NCBI GenBank assembly: GCA_003820635.1
Contig: RPOS01000145.1
Coordinates: forward strand, 1 to 7,321
DNA length: 7,321 bases
Direction: 5' to 3'
DNA from: Verrucomicrobiaceae bacterium
Lineage (GTDB): Bacteria; Verrucomicrobiota; Verrucomicrobiae; Verrucomicrobiales; Akkermansiaceae
The notes beneath the pieces were generated by a model. The model saw nothing but the letters and a program-made list of their open reading frames with translations, did not search any database and was not told where the DNA came from. Numbering within the stretch: the first letter of the stretch is position 1; each line of letters begins with the position of its first letter. Position numbers and translations under genes: made by a program. Positions 1 to 4,919 of the stretch are shown in pieces.

Positions 1-130
1 CGAATCACCGGTGGACCGCATCATCGAGCGCAGCGGCCTGCCCGCGCATGTGGTGACGGCCACGCTGATGAAACTCGAAATGCGCCGACTTGTCAGAGCC
101 TTTCCGGGGTTCCGCTACGCGCGCAGGTGA
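1..130 (+). CDS. dprA: DprA/Smf-like DNA processing protein, C-terminal end (5' part outside window)
   Basis: Reading from base 2, 42 codons are open and end at TGA 128-130; the start lies left of the window. The peptide begins ESPVDRIIERSGLP, continues VVTATLMKLEMRRLVRAF and closes with PGFRYARR. This matches the small winged-helix domain at the C terminus of DprA/Smf proteins: a 'P-V-D-x-I' opening, a helix with 'S-G-L-P', a recognition helix ending in 'L-E-x-x-x-x-V', and a final 'P-G-x-x-Y'. Family knowledge: DprA binds incoming single-stranded DNA and loads RecA during natural transformation, through a Rossmann-like domain that is not visible here. The C-terminal helix domain is an accessory part. 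The call rests on about 40 residues, so another winged-helix protein cannot be fully excluded. No T-rich terminator follows; the next 86 bases hold inverted repeats. Confidence 0.78.
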   Translation, partial: ESPVDRIIERSGLPAHVVTATLMKLEMRRLVRAFPGFRYARR

Positions 131-136
131 GCCTCT

Positions 137-180
137 CCCCCCACGTGATCGTGTAGGGGGGATCCACTTGATCACGTGAT
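137..180. promoter_or_regulatory. Nested inverted repeats with two CACGTGAT boxes
   Basis: This spacer between the DprA-like gene and the small ORF at 217 holds overlapping symmetry. CACGTGATC (142-150) pairs perfectly with GATCACGTG (170-178). A run of six C (137-142) can instead pair with six G (156-161), so the two hairpins exclude each other. ATCACGTGAT (171-180) is itself a perfect 10-bp palindrome. The octamer CACGTGAT occurs at 142-149 and 173-180, 31 bp apart, close to three helical turns. Three GATC sites fall within 27 bp. It could be an operator for a dimeric regulator, an RNA switch or a weak terminator for the upstream gene. No T-run follows, so a standard intrinsic terminator is unlikely. 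Function is not established. Confidence 0.4.
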
Positions 181-216
181 GCACAATGCGCCGCATTCCG
201 GGCATGCTTTGGCACC

Positions 217-420
217 ATGACTGACCAAGCCACCCTTCAGAAACTCTTTGATGCCGCGCTCAGGGACAGCTCCGACTTCAGCGGCAGGCCGCCGAAACGC
301 GTGGTCCCCACGCCGAGCCCGGCGGTGTATCGCCCGCTTTCCACTGCGGCGGTGCCGGCACGTTTCAAACCCGAGCCCCGCCCGATGGTCATGGCCGGCG
401 GTGCCTGCAAGGTCTGGTGA
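217..420 (+). CDS. Small proline-rich hypothetical protein (67 aa)
   Basis: I do not recognise this protein. It starts MTDQATLQKLFDAAL, a short stretch likely to be helical, and continues as a proline- and arginine-rich, probably disordered segment (residues about 22-58, including RPPKRVVPTPSP and FKPEPRP). It ends in a compact tail, GGACKVW, with one cysteine. There is no signal peptide or membrane segment. Support for a real gene: an ATG start, third positions mostly G or C as in the neighbouring genes, and a strong intrinsic terminator 39 bases after the stop that faces the same direction. Against it: the length is short, no clear Shine-Dalgarno sequence precedes the ATG (upstream bases CTTTGGCACC), and overlapping frames are also open in this GC-rich DNA. 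It may be a lineage-restricted small protein; no function is assigned. Confidence 0.5.
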   Translation: MTDQATLQKLFDAALRDSSDFSGRPPKRVVPTPSPAVYRPLSTAAVPARFKPEPRPMVMAGGACKVW

Positions 421-458
421 GACCGGCTTGCGAACGGATTTTTCCCCAATCCCAAAGA

Positions 459-494
459 AAACCCCGCGTTCCGGATGTGGAACGCGGGGTTTTT
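459..494. terminator. Strong bidirectional rho-independent terminator
   Basis: AAACCCCGCGTTCC (459-472) and GGAACGCGGGGTTT (479-492) form a perfect 14-bp stem around a 6-base loop (473-478). On the + strand the stem runs into T 490-494, ending the small ORF transcript. On the - strand the complement of the A-rich flank at 454-461 supplies the T-tract, ending the EF-G gene whose stop codon is at 525-527. This is a classic shared terminator between convergent genes. Confidence 0.93.
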
Positions 495-524
495 GAATAA
501 AGACCCGGTGGCTGGTGATCGCCC

Positions 525-2615
525 TTACTTGCGCAGCGCTTCCTCGCGCTCCTTGGCCTTGGCGATGACTTCCTCGGCGACGTTTTTCGGGCAGGGCGCG
601 TAGTGGCTGAACTCCATGGAGAACTGGCCGCGGCCGGAGGTCATCGTGCGGAGGTCGCCAATGTAGCCGAACATTGCGCTCAGCGGGGCATCGGCCTTGA
701 CGCGGACGCCACCGTGGGTGGTCATCTGCTCCTTGATCATGCCGCGGCGGCGGTTGAGGTCGCCGATGACGTCACCGACTTGGGCGTCGGGGGTGAAGAC
801 GTCGATCTTCATGATCGGCTCGAGCACCTGCGGCGCACACTTCTGCATGGATTGGCGGTAGGCGGCTTTGGCGGCGATTTCGAAGGCGATGGACGAGGAG
901 TCCACAGCGTGGAAACCACCGTCCTTGAGTGTGACCTTGAAATCGAGGCAGGGATAGCCGGCGAGCGGTCCCTTGTGGATGGAGGTCTTGAAACCTTTTT
1001 CCACAGCCGGGATGAATTCCTTGGGCACGTTGCCGCCGACGACGGCGGATTCGAACACGAAACCGGAACCGGCTTCGAGTGGCTCGATGGTATAGTCGAT
1101 CTTGGCGAACTGACCGGAACCACCGGATTGTTTCTTGTGGGTGTAGCTGTCGGTAATCGCCTTGGTGATGGTTTCGCGGTAGGCGACCTGCGGCGCGCCG
1201 ACGTTGACCTCCACCTTGTGGGTGCGCTTGAGGATGTCGATCTTGATGTCGAGGTGGAGCTCGCCCATGCCCTTGAGGATCATCTCGTTGGTTTCCTCGT
1301 CGGTCTCGACGCGGAACGAGGGGTCTTCCTGGACCATCTTGCCGATGGCGGTGCCGAGTTTCTCGGCGTTGGCCTTGTCCTTGGGAGCTACGGCGATGGA
1401 GATGACGGGATCGGGGAAAACCATCGGCTCGAGCGTGGCCGGCTTGTCTTCGTCGCAGAGTGTGTGACCGGTCTGCACGTTTTTCATGCCGACCAGGGCG
1501 ACGATGTCACCGGCTTGGGCGGAGTCGATTTCGATGCGGTCGTCGGCGTGCATTTCGACCATGCGGCTGATGCGCTCGGTCTTGCCAGTGAAGGTGTTGA
1601 GCACGGTCATGCCCTTCTTGATCACACCGGAGTAGATGCGGGTGAAGGTGAGCGCGCCGTATTTATCATCCATGATTTTGAATGCCAGGCCGCGGAACGG
1701 CTTGGTGGCATCCACGATGGCGAATTCGCCGGTGGGGTTGCCTTCAAGGTCCACTTCCGGCTGGGGATTCACTTCGGTGGGGTTCGGCAGGTAATCGACG
1801 ACGGCGTCGAGCACGTTCTGGATGCCCTTGTTTTTGAAGGACGAGCCGCAGTAGGTCGGGAAGAACGCGAGCTTGATGGTGCCCTTGCGGATGCAGCGCT
1901 TGATGGTATCGAGATCGGGTTCCTCGCCATCGAGGTATTTCTCCATGGCGTCATCTTCCTGCTCGACGGCGCTTTCGATCAGCTCGGCGCGGTATTGCTC
2001 GACCTTGTCCAGCATGTCGGCGGGGATTTCGCCGATGGTGAAGTTTTCCGGCTTGCCGGAGTCATCCCAAGTATAGGCTTGGCGGGTGAGCAGATCGACC
2101 ACGCCGGAGAATGCGGTTTCCTCGCCGATCGGCAGGACCATGACCAGCGGCTTGGCACCGAGGATGGTTTTCACCTGGTCCACGACGCGGTAGAAGTTCG
2201 CGCCGATGCGGTCCATTTTGTTGACATAAATGACGCGGGAAACGCCCGAATCATCGGCGTAGCGCCAGTTGGTTTCGGATTGGGGTTCCACGCCGCCGGA
2301 GGCGCAGAACACGCCGACGCCGCCGTCCAGCACCTTGAGCGAGCGGTAAACCTCGATGGTGAAGTCCACGTGGCCGGGGGTGTCGATCACGTTGAACTGG
2401 TGGCCTTTCCAAAAGCAAGTGGTGGCGGCGGACTGGATGGTGATGCCGCGCTCGGCTTCCTGCTCCATGAAGTCCATGGTGGAGGCACCGTCATGCACTT
2501 CGCCGATTTTGTGGATCTTGCCGGTGAGTTTGAGAATGCGCTCGGTGGTCGTGGTCTTGCCCGCATCGACGTGGGCGAAAATGCCGATGTTGCGGTATTT
2601 GGTGAGGTCCTTCAT
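525..2615 (-). CDS. fusA: Elongation factor G (FusA2-like copy), translational GTPase
   Basis: A complete 696-residue EF-G, the usual length. It is the cytoplasmic GTPase that drives tRNA-mRNA translocation on the ribosome and, with RRF, ribosome recycling. GTPase motifs are intact: P-loop [13 protein letters not shown] (14-26), switch I ERGITI (55-60), DTPGH (78-82) with the catalytic-type His82, and NKMD (132-135). Domain II follows around residues 300-395 and domain III to about 475. Domain IV opens near [14 protein letters not shown], and its tip carries FHAVDSSS with His569, the position of the translocation-critical domain IV histidine. Domain V carries GDLNRRRG (618-625). The ATG at 2613-2615 is the only sensible start, giving the standard [15 protein letters not shown] opening; no good Shine-Dalgarno precedes it. 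The gene is monocistronic, not in an rpsL-rpsG-fusA-tuf operon. Segments such as [19 protein letters not shown] recall the second EF-G (FusA2) of gammaproteobacteria such as Vibrio. This subtype is from memory and less certain than the EF-G call. Confidence 0.97.
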   Translation of the reverse strand: MKDLTKYRNIGIFAHVDAGKTTTTERILKLTGKIHKIGEVHDGASTMDFMEQEAERGITIQSAATTCFWKGHQFNVIDTPGHVDFTIEVYRSLKVLDGGVGVFCASGGVEPQSETNWRYADDSGVSRVIYVNKMDRIGANFYRVVDQVKTILGAKPLVMVLPIGEETAFSGVVDLLTRQAYTWDDSGKPENFTIGEIPADMLDKVEQYRAELIESAVEQEDDAMEKYLDGEEPDLDTIKRCIRKGTIKLAFFPTYCGSSFKNKGIQNVLDAVVDYLPNPTEVNPQPEVDLEGNPTGEFAIVDATKPFRGLAFKIMDDKYGALTFTRIYSGVIKKGMTVLNTFTGKTERISRMVEMHADDRIEIDSAQAGDIVALVGMKNVQTGHTLCDEDKPATLEPMVFPDPVISIAVAPKDKANAEKLGTAIGKMVQEDPSFRVETDEETNEMILKGMGELHLDIKIDILKRTHKVEVNVGAPQVAYRETITKAITDSYTHKKQSGGSGQFAKIDYTIEPLEAGSGFVFESAVVGGNVPKEFIPAVEKGFKTSIHKGPLAGYPCLDFKVTLKDGGFHAVDSSSIAFEIAAKAAYRQSMQKCAPQVLEPIMKIDVFTPDAQVGDVIGDLNRRRGMIKEQMTTHGGVRVKADAPLSAMFGYIGDLRTMTSGRGQFSMEFSHYAPCPKNVAEEVIAKAKEREEALRK

Positions 2616-2666
2616 GCCTGGGATGTGCTGCGGTTTGCCGGTGCCGATTGCGCGCCGGGGGGCGCA

Positions 2667-2694
2667 TCTCTAGTCCGCGAATCGGTTTTGGCAA
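2667..2694 (-). promoter_or_regulatory. Possible promoter for the EF-G gene
   Basis: Read on the - strand, TTGCCA (2694-2689) is followed after 16 bases by TAGAGA (2672-2667). The first element matches the sigma70 -35 consensus at five of six positions; the second matches the -10 poorly (three of six). It would start transcription near 2660 and leave a leader of about 45 bases before the ATG at 2615. The spacer 2616-2796 lies between two divergent reading frames and must hold the EF-G promoter if the gene is not read from further upstream. Weak call. Confidence 0.22.
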
Positions 2695-2796
2695 TCCTAG
2701 AGTCGGACATTTTCGGGGAAATCCGCCGTCGGGCGTCGATTCCGGGCCATGTTTGCGCTTGTCTCATGCGGGACAGGTCTCAAGAACTGCGGCACG

Positions 2797-2997
2797 ATGA
2801 AACCCGTCAGGCACAAAATTCCGCAGCAGGCTGCCGGCGATGCTCCTTTTTCAAATGCCGCCCGCTGGATCTGGCTGCCGGGCGAGTCCTCACCAGTGAA
2901 TGCGGTGGCGGATTTCCAAGGGCGGTTTTACCTGAAGGTCCGTCCGCGCGACGCCCGCCTGCGGATCTCCGCGGATTCGCGCTACCGGCTGCATGTG
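2797..2997 (+). pseudogene. N-terminal remnant of a rhamnosidase-like (GH78-type) protein
   Basis: From ATG 2797 the frame reads MKPVRHKIPQQ, then AARWIWLPGE, NAVADFQGRF and ARLRISADSRYRLHV (ending at 2997). This is the typical opening of alpha-L-rhamnosidases and related multidomain glycoside hydrolases: 'W-I-W' near the N terminus, a fibronectin- or galactose-binding-like beta domain with an 'x-F-R-R-x-F' strand, then 'A-R-L-R-I-x-A-D-x-R-Y-x-L-Y-V-N-G'. The similarity stops exactly where 'N-G' is expected. The frame remains open to TGA 3133-3135, but residues after 2997 look unlike the family and instead are the antisense of the next remnant. Normal family members run to many hundreds of residues, so only about a tenth remains. 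No signal peptide is evident. The start is uncertain: an in-frame ATG at 2749 would add 16 unlikely residues. GH78 rather than another hydrolase family is a judgement from about 45 residues. Confidence 0.55.
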
Positions 2998-3371
2998 AAA
3001 CAGGATGCCGCCCGCCGAGGGATTGGTGAAAACAAGGGTGTGCCTTGCTACGCGCCGCGCAGGGAGAGGTTTTTGGCTCCCTTGACGGGCAGGCCGAAAA
3101 GTTCGCCACTCGCGGCGGGGCCGGGTTCCACCTGATAGATTCCGGCCTCGAAGACCACCTCGGTCGGCTTGCCGGATGCCTGGGCCGCGGCGATGCACTT
3201 GCGGATGGCCTCGCCATCCGGCTGCGCGTCATCCGGAATGGCTCCGAAATCGCGCACGGCAAAGCGCGTTGGTTTTTCAGGCGTTTCCTCAGCGGCCATG
3301 CAGGGTGCTGGCAGGGCGATGCAGGTCAGTAGCGCGGTTGCGGCGGCGTTTTTGAATGAATCGGGAGACAT
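2998..3371 (-). pseudogene. Remnant of a secreted beta-helix (pectate lyase/polygalacturonase-like) protein
   Basis: The start at 3369-3371 gives MSPDSFKNAAATALLTCIALPAPCMAA, a good Sec signal peptide with cleavage likely after AA. A longer start at 3440 would bury it. The mature part has RFAVRDFGAIPDD, GEAIRKCIAAAQASG and EVVFEAGIYQVEPG. This is the 'x-F-G-A-x-x-D-x-x-x-D-x-x-A-I ... F-x-x-G-x-Y' pattern that opens the Pectate_lyase_3/GH28-like right-handed beta-helix family. The frame reaches NLSLRGA and hits TAG at 3048-3050 after 107 residues. Beyond it, family-like sequence resumes one base out of frame as TLVFTNPSAGGILF. Adding one C to the CCC run opposite 3036-3038 restores a continuous QGTPLVFTNPSAGGILF. 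The homology ends at about 2998, where the rhamnosidase-like remnant begins on the other strand. So the gene lacks most of its beta-helix and its catalytic region, and has a nonsense and a frameshift lesion. An automatic caller might list it as a short intact protein. Confidence 0.65.
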
Positions 3372-3431
3372 GATCCCACGATACATCGTTTGCCCGGGCG
3401 TTCTTGTGGAAACGCCGCGAATTTTTTGTAA

Positions 3432-3456
3432 ATCCGCCATCGCCGGGTTGGCGGAT
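3432..3456 (-). terminator. Possible terminator for thyA
   Basis: On the - strand ATCCGCCA (3456-3449) pairs with TGGCGGAT (3439-3432), giving an 8-bp GC-rich stem with a 9-base loop, starting at the last base of the thyA stop codon. The 3' side continues TTACAAAAAATT, so the T-tract is short. Position favours a terminator; the weak T-run makes efficiency uncertain. Confidence 0.42.
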
Positions 3457-4268
3457 CACACCGCCACGGGTGCCTTGATATGCGGGTGCGGATCGTAATT
3501 CTCAAGGCGGATGTCATCGATGGTGAAGGCATCGATGCTGCGGACCTGCGGGTTGAGCCAGAGTTTCGGCAAAGGCCGCGGCTCGCGGGAAAGCTGGAGG
3601 GCGGCCTGCTCGAGGTGGTTGGTGTAGAGATGGACGTCGCCGAAGGTGTGGACGAAATCGCGCGGCTCATAACCGCAGACGTGGGCCACCATTTCCGTGA
3701 GAAGCGCGTAGGAGGCGATGTTGAAAGGCACGCCGAGGAAAAGGTCCGCGCTGCGCTGGTAGAGCTGGCACGAGAGCCCGGGGCGGCCGCCTTCCGGCGC
3801 GTCGTGGACGTAGAACTGGAACAACAGGTGGCACGGCGGCAGCGCCATCTGGTGGATCTGGCCGACATTCCATGCGGAAACGATGTGCCGGCGCGAGTGC
3901 GGGTTTCCCAACAACCCGTCGATGAGCAGGTGGATCTGGTCGATGGTGCGGCCCTCGGGCGTGGGCCAGGCGCGCCATTGTTTGCCATAGACCGGGCCGA
4001 GCTCGCCTTCTTCATCGGCCCACTCGTCCCAGATGGTCACGCCGTTTTCCTTGAGGTAGCGGGTGTTGGTTTCCCCGCGCAGGAACCAGAGCAGCTCATG
4101 GATGATCGAGCGCAGGTGGAGTTTCTTGGTGGTCACGCAGGGAAAGCCCTGGCGCAGGTCATGGCGGGTCTGCCGGCCGAAGACCGAAACCGTGCCCGTG
4201 CCGGTGCGGTCGGCGCGGTGTTCCCCGTTTTCCAGCACGTCGCGCATGAGATCGTGGTAGGCTTTCAT
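3456..4268 (-). CDS. thyA: Thymidylate synthase ThyA
   Basis: 270 residues from ATG 4266-4268 ([15 protein letters not shown]), closely following the E. coli-type ThyA throughout. It converts dUMP to dTMP using 5,10-methylenetetrahydrofolate as methylene donor and reductant, in the cytoplasm. Visible key residues: phosphate-binding Arg21 in DRTGTGT and Arg126-Arg127 in [12 protein letters not shown]; Glu58 in HELLWFL; Trp80 in TIWDEWAD; nucleophile Cys146 in [13 protein letters not shown] (168-175); Asn183 in [20 protein letters not shown] with His213 and Tyr215; and the C-terminal [11 protein letters not shown] that closes over the active site. It is six residues longer than the 264-residue E. 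coli enzyme. The extra residues form a short glycine/proline loop near 157-164 (APEGGRPG) before LSCQ. The frame is open upstream to 4364, but the start at 4268 matches the family's N terminus; no clear ribosome binding site is seen. No folate reductase gene is adjacent. It reads divergently from the CBS gene. Confidence 0.97.
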   Translation of the reverse strand: MKAYHDLMRDVLENGEHRADRTGTGTVSVFGRQTRHDLRQGFPCVTTKKLHLRSIIHELLWFLRGETNTRYLKENGVTIWDEWADEEGELGPVYGKQWRAWPTPEGRTIDQIHLLIDGLLGNPHSRRHIVSAWNVGQIHQMALPPCHLLFQFYVHDAPEGGRPGLSCQLYQRSADLFLGVPFNIASYALLTEMVAHVCGYEPRDFVHTFGDVHLYTNHLEQAALQLSREPRPLPKLWLNPQVRSIDAFTIDDIRLENYDPHPHIKAPVAV

Positions 4269-4365
4269 GGCGGGGATCAAGCCACGCCCCGCCCCCGGCC
4301 GGCAAGGAAGAAGGGGCGTTGAAATCAAGTTTGCTGGAATCTTGACGTGCCCGGCAGGATTCATC

Positions 4366-4390
4366 AGTTTTCAGAAAACTCCTAGAAAAC
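4366..4390. promoter_or_regulatory. Palindrome AGTTTTCAGAAAACT plus repeated AGAAAAC, operator candidate
   Basis: AGTTTTC (4366-4372) and GAAAACT (4374-4380) form a perfect palindrome around one A. The half-site AGAAAAC recurs at 4373-4379 and 4384-4390, 11 bp apart, about one helical turn. This AT-rich patch stands out from its GC-rich surroundings, and lies 18 bases before the CBS-protein ATG and about 100 bases upstream of thyA on the other strand. TTGACG at 4342-4347 is a fair -35 element, but no good -10 follows at normal spacing; that position falls at the palindrome edge. A repressor site over the CBS promoter is plausible but unproven. With one unpaired base the palindrome is a poor RNA hairpin. 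Confidence 0.38.
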
Positions 4391-4397
4391 CAAGATC

Positions 4398-4847
4398 ATG
4401 GAAATTCACGGAACCGTGCGGGACATCCTGCAAAACAAAGGCGGCGTAGTCTGGACGACCTCACCTGAAACCACTGTTTACGATGCCATCGGCCTGATGG
4501 GTGAGAAAAACATCGGTGCCCTCGTGGCTGTGGACGGCGATGAAGTGGTCGGCGTGCTTTCCGAGCGCGACTACAGCCGCAAGGTGGTCCTTCAAGGCCG
4601 CACCTCGCGGGACACGCGGGTGAGCGACATTCTTTCCCGCCCGGCGATCACCGTGACTTCCGGTGACAGCATCGAGACCTGCATGCAGCTGATGACCACC
4701 CGCCGGATCCGGCATCTTCCGGTGGTGGATGATGGCCGCCTGACGGGCCTGATTTCCATGGGCGACCTGGTCAACTGGGTGATGCAATCCCAACGCCACA
4801 CCATCCAGCAACTCCAGGGCTACATCTCCGGCGAGTATCCGGGGTGA
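4398..4847 (+). CDS. Two-CBS-domain protein, possible nucleotide sensor
   Basis: 149 residues made almost entirely of a CBS pair (Bateman module), with no catalytic or membrane domain. The first CBS spans about residues 8-66 and has TVYDAIGLMGEKNIGALVAV followed by VVGVLSERDYSRK. The second, about 75-130, has SIETCMQLMTTRRIRHLPVV and LTGLISMGDLVNWV. Both carry the 'G-h-h-S-x-x-D' element (Ser55/Asp58 and Ser120/Asp123) that in this family often contacts the ribose of bound adenine nucleotides. The C-terminal tail, QSQRHTIQQLQGYISGEYPG, is a short helix that ends this stand-alone CBS type. Family knowledge: such proteins bind AMP, ATP or related ligands and regulate a partner. The target here is unknown. 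The ATG at 4398 has no strong Shine-Dalgarno. Pyruvate carboxylase follows 72 bases downstream on the same strand without a clear terminator, so co-transcription is possible. Confidence 0.92.
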   Translation: MEIHGTVRDILQNKGGVVWTTSPETTVYDAIGLMGEKNIGALVAVDGDEVVGVLSERDYSRKVVLQGRTSRDTRVSDILSRPAITVTSGDSIETCMQLMTTRRIRHLPVVDDGRLTGLISMGDLVNWVMQSQRHTIQQLQGYISGEYPG

Positions 4848-4919
4848 GGGGAAGGGGCTGGTTTGCCGCTGGATTTCTCTTCCCACGCGGGGCTCGGCCG
4901 CGTAAGGCTCCGTCCCGAT

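Noticed and set aside
2649..2666. TGCGC / GCGCA inverted repeat in the EF-G leader
   Set aside because: A five-base arm in very GC-rich DNA is expected by chance, and the inner bases do not extend the pairing.
603..3029. An 808-codon open frame on + opposite the EF-G gene
   Set aside because: It is the antisense of a certain EF-G gene over nearly its whole length. Its composition (rich in Gly, Val, Asp, His, with no recognisable domain) is what GC-rich third positions produce on the opposite strand. It also runs through a promoter region and the pseudogene scar.
2749..3135. A complete 128-residue gene on + spanning the rhamnosidase-like remnant
   Set aside because: Family-like sequence covers only 2797-2997. 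The extension to 3135 is antisense of the beta-helix remnant, and the first 16 codons look non-coding. It is better read as a truncated gene with a chance tail.
2616..3455. Mobile element as the cause of the scar between fusA and thyA
   Set aside because: I see no transposase fragment, terminal inverted repeats or target-site duplication at the junction near 2998. A plain deletion explains it without one.
3480..4322. A 280-codon open frame on + opposite thyA
   Set aside because: It is the complement of an intact thymidylate synthase with all catalytic residues; no independent motif or start signal.
4849..4884. A hairpin GGGAAG / CTTCCC between the CBS gene and pyruvate carboxylase
   Set aside because: Only six pairs with a 24-base loop and no T-tract; too weak to call a terminator or attenuator.
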